Source of the DNA: a virus
IMG/VR virus record: IMGVR_UViG_3300029448_000130
Span: 1 to 38,128 of that record
Reading direction: 5' to 3' (one strand)
DNA: 38,128 nucleotides
Part shown: positions 6,689 to 14,188 of the stretch, in pieces
Position numbering within the stretch: position 1 is the stretch's first letter
How the letters are laid out: each line of letters begins with the position of its first letter
The notes under the pieces: generated by a model
What the model saw: only the letters and a program-made list of their open reading frames with translations
What the model was told of the DNA's origin: nothing
Database searches by the model: none
Program-made: the position numbers and the translations under genes

Positions 6689-9234
6689 TGATAGCAGATA
6701 GAATTAGTATACCACGAATAGGTCTACCAAGGGCTGAACCTACTACGTTTACATACACAGGAGCTACTGCTCTTACTCCTGAGCAGTATCAATCTCAGTT
6801 TGTAAACTATGCTAATCAATACGTAGGTTTGCCGTCCTTAGAAAAAGAAACAGGAATATCTGTAACAGCACCTACTGTTGAAGAAGTTCAAACGGGTAGG
6901 ATGGTAAAGGATGACGATGATAACACAGACCCATTTATAAAGGCAGGATTAGCTACTGAAGATATAAGTTTTGGTATTGACAGCCTAGTTAATACTGACA
7001 CAGGTTTTGAGTTTAAGAACAAGGGTAACTTTAGCACATATGCAGACTATCTAAAGGGAACAGGAAAAGCTGACCGTGTAGATATTGTAGAAAACTTATA
7101 TTCTCCTATTATGGAAGGTAATTTTAAAGACATAAATTTATCTGAGGCAGATTTATTTTCAAGCTTAAGAGATGCGCCTAAAGAACTTAGGGAAGATGTT
7201 AAGGGTCTTTCTAAGACTTTTAATGAACAGGGAGTAAAAGGAGTAGTTGAAAAGTACGGTGAACCTGTTGCTAAAAAGGTTTTATCTACGGCTACTGGGG
7301 TTATGATGGGGCCACTCGCGGGGGCAGGACTGTCAGGTATTCTTGGGGGAGAAGCAGAAACAAGTGTAGTAACAGGCAAACCTTCTTTTCGTCCAACGGG
7401 TATTTTAGGAGCTTTCTATGATTTAAATGCTACTAGACAATTTCAAGATGTGCTTCATATTCGTGCCGTAGAAGAGGCAAGCTTACAAGCTGGGAATTAT
7501 TTTGATACTGACGTAGGTTTTGCTGTGGGAATAGGAAACTTTGGAATTACGCGTCGTCCCGGAGCAAATACGTATACAGGTAACAGAAGAGGTATGTCTC
7601 ATAAACAGATAAAAGACCTTGAGGCAATATCTAAGGGTTATCTTCCAGAGTCGTACAGATTTACTCACGATAAGGACGGGCAGGATAGCTTTTTCTTGTC
7701 TGGGGGTACAAAAATAAATCAACGTATATCTGATGATGGGGGTTTGATGGTAGACCCTGATGACCCTATGGCGGGTTTTTATAAGGGAGACGGAACATTC
7801 TACAGTCCTAGATTTGGTTATTCTAAGTACGGAATGAGAAAGGATATCCAAAATCTTGCTGATAAGTATGGTATTAATACTACCCTAGCAGAACAGGCAC
7901 TAGAAGATGCAAGGGCAGGTAAGGGTACACTAGCAGGTAATATATTTAAGATTAAACGAGATAGTGCTGATAAAGATGAGAAGGGTGACTCAAGTTTTGT
8001 GCCTACCCCTAGACCTCCCGTTCCTCAAGAACCCTTCAAAGGCTCTAGGGTTCAGAAGTCTATTCAAGATGATAAAGAAGCTAAAAGTAAAAAGATAGAT
8101 AAGGCAATACAAGAAGCTGCCTCTGATTATGCTCTTGGCATAGCTAAAGGCGGTTTCATAGGCATGAACAATGGTGGTTCAGTGCCTTCTGAATCAGGTT
8201 TTGTAGATGGTGTACCCCCTAGTCAGACCACAGACGCGCAAGAGGTAGCAGATGACAGACCAACCCAACTACCTGAGGGGGCATTTGTATTAAATGCGTC
8301 ATCTGTAGAGTTTGCAGGAGAGCAGGACATATCCAAGATGCTCTTCGATGCTCACGAGGAAGCACTTCGCAGAGGAGTAGTATCACAGGGTACGTCAGGA
8401 GAAGCTACTCGTAAGATGATTGACGTTGCGGTGTCTCGTGGTGAAGTTGTTGTAGCTCCCTATATGGTAAAAATTATTGGTCTTGACCGCTTAGAAAAAA
8501 TAAACAAGCGAGGCATTAGGGATACTGAGCGTAAGATACAGGAGAATGGTCAACAACCTCAGGGAGCGGCAAAAGGTGAACTCATAACCGTTTATAGAGG
8601 AGAACCCCTAGACCCTGATGCGTTAAAATACAAAACTAACTATGGGTATGGGGAAGAAGATGTAGGAAAGTTTCATACTCCTAACATTAATAAGGCAAAA
8701 ATATATTCAAGAGGTAGTCCGTTAGACGGGACAGAAGTAGAAAAAGGTAATAGAGTAATTAAGAGTAGAATAGTCACTATAGACGAGTTGTTTGACGGTG
8801 TCAAAGATGCATGGAGAACACATGCTAAAGCGAAATCAGATTACTTTGCAAAAATGCCAAAATCAGAATTACAAAGAAATTTGGATTATGTTGATGCTCT
8901 AAGAGCAGAAGTTAAAAGTAATAAAGTTGGTCGTCGTTCTATGGAAGACTTAGTATTTTTTCTTCAAGAACAAGTATTTCACGATGATAAATCCAAGATA
9001 AATTTTATAGAAACATTTAAAAACGACCCAAAAACTGCATTTAAGTTAGCAGCTAGAGCTATGACTAAAATAGCTACTAAAATAACACCACCAGTTGCTA
9101 TTTTAGAAATAGCACTAGGAGCATTTGATGCCACCCCTGTTGCGGATGCAACTCTAAAATCTACATACCGTTCTACGCAGGGAGATGAGGAAATATCGAA
9201 GCTCATACAGGATGAATCGTTTTTAACACGATGA
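6688..9234 (+). CDS. Large protein with recurrent PEGAFVLN motif and possible ADP-ribosyltransferase-like segment
   Basis: An 848-residue protein between portal and scaffold. Residues 1-450 are polar with a Gly/Ala-rich stretch near 200-222 (TGVMMGPLAGAGLSGILGG). A Gly-rich linker (GGFIGMNNGGS) leads into a block from about 525 to 610: LPEGAFVLNASSVEFAG, then GEVVVAPYMVKIIG and LEKINKRG. I recognise this block as recurrent in marine phage proteins but not with an assigned function. From about 630 to 700, ITVYRGEPL, KFHTPNINKAKIYS and RVIKSRIVTIDELF resemble the R and S strands of ADP-ribosyltransferases carried by virion proteins; the ExE catalytic motif is not evident. A hydrophobic helix lies near 795-815. 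Possibly an injected multidomain protein; enzymatic activity is uncertain. Confidence 0.6.
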   Translation: MIADRISIPRIGLPRAEPTTFTYTGATALTPEQYQSQFVNYANQYVGLPSLEKETGISVTAPTVEEVQTGRMVKDDDDNTDPFIKAGLATEDISFGIDSLVNTDTGFEFKNKGNFSTYADYLKGTGKADRVDIVENLYSPIMEGNFKDINLSEADLFSSLRDAPKELREDVKGLSKTFNEQGVKGVVEKYGEPVAKKVLSTATGVMMGPLAGAGLSGILGGEAETSVVTGKPSFRPTGILGAFYDLNATRQFQDVLHIRAVEEASLQAGNYFDTDVGFAVGIGNFGITRRPGANTYTGNRRGMSHKQIKDLEAISKGYLPESYRFTHDKDGQDSFFLSGGTKINQRISDDGGLMVDPDDPMAGFYKGDGTFYSPRFGYSKYGMRKDIQNLADKYGINTTLAEQALEDARAGKGTLAGNIFKIKRDSADKDEKGDSSFVPTPRPPVPQEPFKGSRVQKSIQDDKEAKSKKIDKAIQEAASDYALGIAKGGFIGMNNGGSVPSESGFVDGVPPSQTTDAQEVADDRPTQLPEGAFVLNASSVEFAGEQDISKMLFDAHEEALRRGVVSQGTSGEATRKMIDVAVSRGEVVVAPYMVKIIGLDRLEKINKRGIRDTERKIQENGQQPQGAAKGELITVYRGEPLDPDALKYKTNYGYGEEDVGKFHTPNINKAKIYSRGSPLDGTEVEKGNRVIKSRIVTIDELFDGVKDAWRTHAKAKSDYFAKMPKSELQRNLDYVDALRAEVKSNKVGRRSMEDLVFFLQEQVFHDDKSKINFIETFKNDPKTAFKLAARAMTKIATKITPPVAILEIALGAFDATPVADATLKSTYRSTQGDEEISKLIQDESFLTR

Positions 9235-9238
9235 ATTA

Positions 9239-9302
9239 GTCAGCTACCCGTAATACGGCCCTGACATAACCGAAGCGGCTACCTACAGCCAAGTAGCCCC
9301 GC
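9239..9302 (+). promoter_or_regulatory. Two consecutive stem-loops in the leader of the scaffold gene
   Basis: The 85 bases between the stop at 9234 and the ATG at 9320 can fold into two hairpins. The first pairs GTCAG (9239-9243) with CTGAC (9261-9265), with an inner CCG/CGG pairing around TAATA. The second pairs GGCTAC (9277-9282) with GTAGCC (9293-9298), extended by GC/GC past a two-base bulge. A GAGG ribosome site follows at 9308-9311. The density of pairing in an otherwise gapless region suggests a structured mRNA leader or processing site controlling scaffold and coat expression. Confidence 0.5.
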
Positions 9303-9319
9303 ATGATGAGGTAAATCAA

Positions 9320-10228
9320 ATGGCAAAACCAAAAGGCTACAGAGCCAATAAAGCTAACGACTCTTTCGGAGTTGTAAACAACGAGAACTTATACCGTGGA
9401 AAATATAGGGACGAAGTATATAAGGATGAAGAAGATAATTCAGAAAATGTTGAAGCTTCCACAGACGATACTCAACCTGACCCTGCACCAGTTGCAGCTA
9501 CTCAGGATGCAAATAGCTTTGTCACTAAGTCAGAGCCTACAGAGCCTGAACACGACTATAAGAAACGGTACGACGACCTTAAAAAGCATTATGACACGAA
9601 ACTGTCGGAGCATAAAGAAGAGCTTACGTCTCTTCGTAAAGCGATGCAGGAGCGTGCTGTCGAAATGCCGAGGGGAGTAACCCCACCAAGAACTCAAGAA
9701 GAACTCGACGAGTTTAAGGAACGTTACCCTGACGTTTTCGACGTGGTGCAAACGGTTGCGTCTATGCAGACGGAATCACAGGTGTCCAAGCTTCGTGACG
9801 AGATAGGCACTATCAAGGAACGGGAGAAGGAGTTGGAAAAGCAGAAAGCCTACGAGGAACTGCTACGACTACACCCAGACTTTGATGAGCTTAAATCAAC
9901 TAAGGAGTTTCTAGGCTGGCTTGAAGAGCAACCCGCGACTATCGCTGAAGGTATTTATAAAAACAATACCGACGCAAAGTGGGCTTCTCGTGTAGTAGAC
10001 CTTTACAAGGCTGATACTGGTCTTGCAAAACCTAAAAAGAAGCGGCAGGAGAGTGCGGCAGATGCCGTAACAAGAACACCTGCTAGAGAAGTACAAACGA
10101 ACCCTGATGCAGGGAAACGCGTATTTAAGGCTTCGCAAATCGCCAAGATGAAACCTTGGGAGTTTGAAAAGATGGAAACTGAAATCGACTCTGCAAGGGC
10201 TGAAGGGCGAATAGACTTTAACTCATAA
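9320..10228 (+). CDS. Scaffolding protein
   Basis: A 302-residue, highly charged, mostly helical protein immediately upstream of the coat gene, the usual place of the scaffold that templates procapsid assembly and is then lost. The N-terminal third is acidic and disordered-looking; residues about 75-185 form a coiled-coil-like region rich in E, K, R and Q (for example KRYDDLKKHYDTKLSEHKEE and KEREKELEKQKAYEELL). The C-terminus has ASQIAKMKPWEFEKMETEID followed by ARAEGRIDF, the pattern of the coat-binding helix in podovirus scaffolds. Start at 9320 has GAGG eight bases upstream. It is preceded by a structured leader. Confidence 0.85.
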   Translation: MAKPKGYRANKANDSFGVVNNENLYRGKYRDEVYKDEEDNSENVEASTDDTQPDPAPVAATQDANSFVTKSEPTEPEHDYKKRYDDLKKHYDTKLSEHKEELTSLRKAMQERAVEMPRGVTPPRTQEELDEFKERYPDVFDVVQTVASMQTESQVSKLRDEIGTIKEREKELEKQKAYEELLRLHPDFDELKSTKEFLGWLEEQPATIAEGIYKNNTDAKWASRVVDLYKADTGLAKPKKKRQESAADAVTRTPAREVQTNPDAGKRVFKASQIAKMKPWEFEKMETEIDSARAEGRIDFNS

Positions 10229-10251
10229 CCTCAAAAAGGAAGGTATGAACT

Positions 10252-11226
10252 ATGGCTTTTGATAGAGCATCAGGTTATAATAACCTGCCTTCTGGCAATT
10301 TTACGCCAGAAATTTTCAGCCAAAAAGTTCTCAAGTTCTTCCGTCGTGCTTCGGTTGTAGAAGATATAACTAATACCGATTACGCTGGTGAAATTGATAA
10401 CTTTGGTGATACGGTTCGTATTATTAAAGAACCAACAATTACTGTGTCAAGCTACTCGCGTGGCTCAGTGGTTAACCCACAAGATTTGGCTGACGACCAG
10501 ATTACTATGGTTGTCGACCAAGCAAATGCTTTTGCGTTTAAGATTGACGACATCGAAGAGCGTCAGTCACACGTAAACTTTGAAGCGTTAGCAACCTCTT
10601 CAGGTGCTTTCTCTCTGAAGCGTAAGTACGACGCAAACGTTCTAGACCTAATGGCTACTAGTGCTGGTCTAACTGGTGAATCAGCGGCACCAACTTCTCA
10701 GATTTCCAGCATAGGAACTCTGGGTTCTGCCCTTGATATTGGAGGAAACTCTTCTCCGGGCGACCTTGCAGTCAATACCATGCTGGTAATGGCTCAGGCT
10801 CTAGACGACCAATCAGTGCCAGAAGAAAATCGTTGGTTTATTGCACCCCCAGCTTTCTATAAGCACCTGTTCTCAGCAGGCGCAAAGTTCGCTGAAGTGC
10901 AAGTAACAGGCGATGCGTCTTCTCCATTACGTAATGGTCTTGTGTCTCTTGGCAATATTGCTGGATTTACTTGTTACAAGACTACTGCTTTCAACTCAAG
11001 CGGTGGAACTGACCAAGTAACTATATCTGGTCTTGCTACAGACGGCACAGAGAATGTCATCCTTGGTGGGCATATCTCATCGACTTCAACTGCTTCGCAC
11101 ATTGCGAAAACTGAAGTTGTTCGTTCAACCGAAACTTTCAGCGACATTGTTCGTGGTCTTCATGTGTTCGGACGTAAAGTCCTCCGCCCAGAAGCACTCG
11201 TTCGTGGCGTTGTTAGCTTAGATTAG
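10252..11226 (+). CDS. Major capsid protein
   Basis: A 324-residue coat protein following the scaffold gene, with an AAGGAAGG ribosome site before the ATG, consistent with very high expression. It begins with an N-arm (YNNLPSGNFTPEIFSQKVLKFF), then a beta-rich P-loop-like segment (DTVRIIKEPTITVSSYSRG), the long helix region around NFEALATSSGAFSLKRKYDANVLDLM, the conserved VPEENRWFIAPPAFYKHLF region and a C-terminal ADIV-like strand region ending in RPEALVRGVVSLD. This pattern matches T7/P22-like coats of the HK97 fold. Length and place both fit. Confidence 0.9.
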   Translation: MAFDRASGYNNLPSGNFTPEIFSQKVLKFFRRASVVEDITNTDYAGEIDNFGDTVRIIKEPTITVSSYSRGSVVNPQDLADDQITMVVDQANAFAFKIDDIEERQSHVNFEALATSSGAFSLKRKYDANVLDLMATSAGLTGESAAPTSQISSIGTLGSALDIGGNSSPGDLAVNTMLVMAQALDDQSVPEENRWFIAPPAFYKHLFSAGAKFAEVQVTGDASSPLRNGLVSLGNIAGFTCYKTTAFNSSGGTDQVTISGLATDGTENVILGGHISSTSTASHIAKTEVVRSTETFSDIVRGLHVFGRKVLRPEALVRGVVSLD

Positions 11227-11242
11227 TAGAAAGGACTAGATA

Positions 11243-11674
11243 ATGGCTACTTTTAGTATCACTGGTGCTGGTTCTAGCGGTTACCCCGCTAACTACCCAA
11301 ACGTCAAAGTAATGCGACAAGTTATAGACTTTACTAAGTTTACTGTTGCTTCTGGTGACGTTATAAATGTCTTCTCCTTTCCTGCAGGTACAATGCTACT
11401 TGGTACTGGTTATGAAATATTAACCGTAGGTACTGGTAGTGGTACACTTGAGTTAGGAGATGGGGGCGACCCTAATCGTTTTGTTGATACAGTTAATCAA
11501 CAGGCGGCAGGTCAGAAAACTGCGTTAATCGCAGCTATGCCACACTTCTATGCAAGTGCAGACACACTTGACCTTGTAGTTGCAACCGCAACTGTAAATT
11601 CAAAAATCAATGTGTGGGCAATTGTAGCTGACTGTAATAACGTTGAGAGTGAGCAGTTCGTCACTTTTGCGTAA
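11243..11674 (+). CDS. Putative head decoration or head-completion protein
   Basis: A 143-residue, Gly/Val/Thr-rich, beta-predicted protein directly after the coat gene (16-base gap with an AAAGGA site). It has no charge clusters, signal peptide or membrane segment. The sequence alternates short strands (VINVFSFPAGTMLLGTGYEI, TLELGDGG, DTLDLVVATATVN), suggesting a compact beta-barrel. In many phages this slot holds a capsid-stabilising decoration protein; I do not recognise the family, so the role is by position. A hairpin follows the gene, grouping it with scaffold and coat as a highly expressed head unit. Confidence 0.6.
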   Translation: MATFSITGAGSSGYPANYPNVKVMRQVIDFTKFTVASGDVINVFSFPAGTMLLGTGYEILTVGTGSGTLELGDGGDPNRFVDTVNQQAAGQKTALIAAMPHFYASADTLDLVVATATVNSKINVWAIVADCNNVESEQFVTFA

Positions 11675-11684
11675 TAATCGTACT

Positions 11685-11710
11685 CAGGGGGCAGGGCAAC
11701 TTGCCCTCTG
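11685..11710 (+). terminator. Hairpin after the head genes (attenuator or partial terminator)
   Basis: CAGGGGGC (11685-11692) can pair over eight positions, including one G-T pair, with GCCCTCTG (11703-11710) around a 10-base loop; an alternative is AGGGC/GCCCT around AACTT. It lies 11 bases past the stop of the preceding gene. The following ACATTTAAG has no real run of T, so it is not a textbook intrinsic terminator and more likely attenuates transcription or protects the upstream mRNA. Confidence 0.6.
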
Positions 11711-11730
11711 ACATTTAAGAGGATTTTACT

Positions 11731-11883
11731 ATGACTAAACGTAAGGGTCTATATGCCAATATTGCGGCTAAACGTAACCGTATTAAGGCAGGCAGTGGAG
11801 AGAAGATGCGTAAGGCGGGTAGCAGTGGCGCACCATCTAAAGCTAACTTCAAGCGTGCGGCACAAACAGCAAGGAAGAAGTAG
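11731..11883 (+). CDS. Small basic phage protein (KGLYANI...IKAGSGEKMRK type)
   Basis: A 50-residue ORF with start MTKRKGLYANIAAKRNRIKA and the motif AGSGEKMRKAGSSGAPS. An AAGAGG ribosome site precedes the ATG at 11731, and the stop overlaps the GTG start of the next gene. Very similar short proteins recur in T4-like and T7-like marine phages (recollection of the family pattern). It is strongly basic with no acidic patch, compatible with nucleic-acid binding, but the function is not established. Confidence 0.8.
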   Translation: MTKRKGLYANIAAKRNRIKAGSGEKMRKAGSSGAPSKANFKRAAQTARKK

Positions 11884-12167
11884 TGGCACGTAAACCAGAC
11901 AACATGCCCAAGCGAAACAAGAAGAACTTCCGACCAACCAAGTCGGGAGCAGGCATGACTGAGGCTGGTGTTAAGGCATATCGTAAGAAAAACCCCGGAA
12001 GTAAGCTGAAGACGGCTGTTACGGGTAAAGTTAAGGCAGGAAGCAAGGATGCAAAACGTCGTAAGTCATTCTGTGCTAGGTCTGCAGGACAAATGAAAAA
12101 GTTTCCTAAGGCGGCTAAAGACCCGAATAGTCGTCTGCGTCAAGCACGTAAGAGGTGGAAATGTTAA
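11883..12167 (+). CDS. Small basic phage protein with SFCARSAGQ motif
   Basis: A 94-residue very basic protein. It starts with GTG at 11883 (sharing bases with the previous stop, TAGTG); ATG 11904 is an alternative start. The central part reads MTEAGVKAYRKKNPGSKLK, then VKAGSKDAKRRKSFCARSAG and a C-terminal RLRQARKRWKC. The motif order (AG-x-KAYRKKNPG, KSFCAR, and a final RKRWKC with two cysteines in all) is a recognisable short phage family of unknown function. Its C-terminal codons overlap the start of the holin gene. Basic composition suggests association with DNA or packaged nucleoprotein; that is inference. Confidence 0.8.
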   Translation: MARKPDNMPKRNKKNFRPTKSGAGMTEAGVKAYRKKNPGSKLKTAVTGKVKAGSKDAKRRKSFCARSAGQMKKFPKAAKDPNSRLRQARKRWKC

Positions 12168-12544
12168 ACATGTTGATAGGACCTGTAGCTGATTTAGCAG
12201 GTACATGGTTAAATGGTAAGGTAGAAGAGAAGAAGGCTCAGTCAGCAACCAAGGTAGCTAGGGCGCAAGCAGAAGCTGTAGTAATGCAGAAGAAAGCTAC
12301 TGGAGAAATTGATTGGGATTTGGAAATGGCGAAGGGTAGCCAATCCTCGTGGAAAGACGAGTGGTTGGTAATTTTGTTTTCAATACCCTTAATATTAGCC
12401 TTCATCCCCGGAATGGAAGAGGTTGTAGCAAATGGGTTTGCCCAGTTGGAATCAATGCCACAATGGTATCAGTATAGTCTTGGCGTTATCGTTGCTGCTA
12501 GTTTCGGTGTTCGTTCTGCTACAAAGTTGTTCGGGAAAAAATAA
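12161..12544 (+). CDS. Holin of the 3-TM gene-transfer-agent type
   Basis: A 127-residue membrane protein. A hydrophobic N-terminal segment (MLIGPVADLAGTWL) is followed by a Lys/Ala-rich helix and an acidic WDLEMAKGSQSSWKDEW stretch, then two clear membrane segments (WLVILFSIPLILAFIPG and YQYSLGVIVAASFGV). This order and the SWKDEW motif fit the GTA_holin_3TM family. Holins permeabilise the inner membrane to release the endolysin. I chose ATG 12161 (AGAGG five bases upstream) rather than GTG 12155. A lysozyme lies two genes downstream, supporting a lysis role. The last base overlaps the next ATG (TAATG). Confidence 0.78.
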   Translation: MLNMLIGPVADLAGTWLNGKVEEKKAQSATKVARAQAEAVVMQKKATGEIDWDLEMAKGSQSSWKDEWLVILFSIPLILAFIPGMEEVVANGFAQLESMPQWYQYSLGVIVAASFGVRSATKLFGKK

Positions 12545-12744
12545 TGGCGGCAGAAACGATATTAAAATACAAGATAGTACCACGCTTGATGATGCTTGTG
12601 ATGACAGTGATGTATATAAGAGTTATCGAGTGGGGGATGTCCTTAGAAGACTTGAGTACACAGCAGAGTGCAATGATAAGCGTCGTCTCAGGTGCAATGA
12701 CGGGGGCGTTTGCAGTGTGGTTAGGGTCGGAGACTAAGAAATGA
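12544..12744 (+). CDS. Small two-helix membrane protein in the lysis cassette
   Basis: A 66-residue protein with a first hydrophobic segment around PRLMMLVMTVMYIRVIEW and a second in MISVVSGAMTGAFAVWLG, separated by an SLEDLSTQQS loop. The start overlaps the holin stop and the stop overlaps the lysozyme start (ATGA), so it is translated in the same cassette. It could be a second holin, an antiholin or a holin-associated factor. The sequence does not distinguish these options. Confidence 0.75.
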   Translation: MAAETILKYKIVPRLMMLVMTVMYIRVIEWGMSLEDLSTQQSAMISVVSGAMTGAFAVWLGSETKK

Positions 12745-13193
12745 ACCTAGATAAACTGAGAGAAGAACTGGCTGAAGACGAAGGCTGTAAGTATGAGATA
12801 TACCTTGACCATTTAGGATTGCCTACATTCGGGATAGGACATTTAATAACAAAAGATGACCCTGAATACGGCAAGGATGTAGGCACTGTCATAGAACAGG
12901 GTCGTGTGCAGTCTGCATTTAATCTTGATATCACTGTTACAATAGAAGACTGCCACAGGCTCTATAAGAACTTTGATGAGTTACCTGAAGAAGTACAACT
13001 AATTGTTGCGAACATGATGTTCAATCTTGGTTATCCACGTCTGTCCAAGTTCAAGGGTATGAAGGCAGGAGTTGATGCTAAAAGCTGGTCTTCTGCAGCC
13101 GATGAGATGGTCGACTCGCGTTGGTATACGCAAGTACCCAACCGCGCACGACGTTTGGTAGACAGGATGAGACAAGTAGGTAGAGATGGCTAA
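12741..13193 (+). CDS. Endolysin: T4-type lysozyme (glycoside hydrolase 24)
   Basis: A 150-residue muramidase that cleaves the N-acetylmuramic acid to N-acetylglucosamine bond of peptidoglycan. The active-site layout of T4 lysozyme is intact: E14 in EDEG, D23 in YLDHLG, and T29 in PTFGIGHLITK, followed later by NMMFNLGYPRLSKFKGM and WYTQVPNRARRLVDRMR near the C-terminus. Length is close to T4 lysozyme (164). There is no signal peptide or anchor, so it needs the holin to reach the periplasm. It overlaps the preceding gene by four bases and the next gene by eight. Confidence 0.95.
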   Translation: MNLDKLREELAEDEGCKYEIYLDHLGLPTFGIGHLITKDDPEYGKDVGTVIEQGRVQSAFNLDITVTIEDCHRLYKNFDELPEEVQLIVANMMFNLGYPRLSKFKGMKAGVDAKSWSSAADEMVDSRWYTQVPNRARRLVDRMRQVGRDG

Positions 13194-13371
13194 AGCTAAA
13201 GCAAAGAGTAAAGTTAATGAAGCTGGTAACTATACCAAGCCCACAATGAGAAAAAGATTGTTTAATAAGATAAAAGCTGGAAGCAAAGGTGGTAAGCCGG
13301 GGCAATGGTCAGCAAGAAAAGCACAGTTGCTTGCTAGTGAATATAAGAAAGCAGGTGGCGGTTACAAATAG
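13186..13371 (+). CDS. Small basic protein with GQWSARKAQLLA motif
   Basis: A 61-residue Lys/Ala/Gly-rich protein starting inside the lysozyme 3' end. Its core NYTKPTMRKRLFNKIKAG, then GKPGQWSARKAQLLASEYKK and a GGGYK ending, is a short family I recall from marine phages and some other large DNA viruses; its function is unknown. The predicted structure is helical with a strongly positive surface. Together with the genes at 11731, 11883 and 14106 it forms a set of tiny basic proteins interleaved with the lysis genes. Confidence 0.8.
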   Translation: MAKAKAKSKVNEAGNYTKPTMRKRLFNKIKAGSKGGKPGQWSARKAQLLASEYKKAGGGYK

Positions 13372-13396
13372 TTATTTGAATTTGGGAGGAATTTAA

Positions 13397-13858
13397 ATGA
13401 TAGCAGAAACGATGGCGGGTATTGCCCTTGTTAAGGCAAGTGTAGACGGAATAAAAAAAGCCATCACAACTTGCAATGATATTGGCGATATAGCAAAATA
13501 TATAGACGGCTTGTTTGATGGCGAACAGCAGATACAAAAGAAAAGAAGTAAAGCCCAGAAAGACCCTTTTGCTGTAAATTCAATTGCTGAAGAAACCATA
13601 AATGCCAAACTTGCACAAGAACATATGCAAGAAATGAAGAATCTAATTAATATAAGATTTGGCCCCGGTGTCTGGGAGGGCATTATTGCCGAACGTGCTA
13701 GGAGAATACACGAGCAGAAGGAAGCGGAGAGGCAGGAACGCGTAGAAAAAAGACGTAGACATAAAGAGTTTGTACACAACGTAGAAATAGGTGGGCTAGT
13801 AGTAGCAGGAGGTTGTGTGGCTGTTGCGGTTATAGTTGCACTAGTAATGTTTTTATAA
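13397..13858 (+). CDS. C-terminally anchored membrane protein (spanin-like candidate)
   Basis: A 153-residue protein with a strong GGAGGAA ribosome site. Residues 1-35 are mildly hydrophobic and helical (TMAGIALVKASVDGIKKAI), the middle holds an IDGLFDGEQQIQKKRSKAQ region and the motif RFGPGVWEGIIAERARRI, followed by a long charged helix rich in E, K and R (residues 96-127) and one C-terminal membrane segment (GGLVVAGGCVAVAVIVALVMFL). The layout recurs as a conserved hypothetical in marine phages. A coiled coil plus membrane anchor within a lysis cassette could suit an inner-membrane spanin, although the orientation is reversed from the usual type. Confidence 0.7.
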   Translation: MIAETMAGIALVKASVDGIKKAITTCNDIGDIAKYIDGLFDGEQQIQKKRSKAQKDPFAVNSIAEETINAKLAQEHMQEMKNLINIRFGPGVWEGIIAERARRIHEQKEAERQERVEKRRRHKEFVHNVEIGGLVVAGGCVAVAVIVALVMFL

Positions 13859-13863
13859 AGAGC

Positions 13864-13892
13864 TTGCTTAATTTACCTAGAACTTGTATACT
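13864..13892 (+). promoter_or_regulatory. Candidate sigma70-type promoter with overlapping palindrome
   Basis: TTGCTT at 13864-13869 and TATACT at 13887-13892 are separated by 17 bases, matching bacterial housekeeping promoter spacing; the -10 box matches five of six positions and the -35 box three of six. A perfect inverted repeat, ATACT-AG-AGTAT (13888-13899), overlaps the -10 box and could be an operator. The site lies in one of the few gaps, 54 bases long, before the gene at 13913. Moderate support only. Confidence 0.4.
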
Positions 13893-13912
13893 AGAGTATT
13901 TAGGAGTCTACA

Positions 13913-14188
13913 ATGAATTTTGTCTTGGATACCCTTAGATACAGGTATAAACACACTGCAGAAAAATCCCTACAAAGAGTCAAAGAACTTATAGTTCAAA
14001 AACCAACAGTTTGGGATGATATAGACGACGCTCTAGATAAACTGCAGAGAGACGAATCTCGCGAACAAACTTATCAGTACGTTCTTAAAATCATGGAGAA
14101 GGAAGATGGCGTTAAAGAAAAGCCAACGCTCTTTGAAGAACTGGACGAAGCAGAAGTGGAGGACGAAGAGTGGCAAACCGTCCAGTAA
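13913..14188 (+). CDS. Small acidic hypothetical protein
   Basis: A 91-residue protein with a helical, mixed-charge N-terminal half (DTLRYRYKHTAEKSLQRVKE) and a strongly acidic end (LFEELDEAEVEDEEW). TAGGAG precedes the ATG at 13913. Its last 83 bases overlap the start of the next gene in a different frame. There is no recognised domain and no membrane segment. The acidic tail, encoded over DNA that also encodes a basic conserved N-terminus, suggests the two products might interact, but that is speculation. Confidence 0.7.
   Translation: MNFVLDTLRYRYKHTAEKSLQRVKELIVQKPTVWDDIDDALDKLQRDESREQTYQYVLKIMEKEDGVKEKPTLFEELDEAEVEDEEWQTVQ

Noticed and set aside
9251-9267. TAATACGG resembling the start of a T7 RNA polymerase promoter
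   Set aside because: Only the first seven bases agree with the T7 consensus; the CACTATAG part is absent, and the bases are better explained as the loop of a hairpin. No phage RNA polymerase gene is in the window.
12432-12737. 101-residue frame overlapping the holin and small membrane genes
   Set aside because: Both overlapped genes have clear membrane topology and coupled start/stop junctions; this frame gives a Cys/Arg-rich sequence with no pattern.
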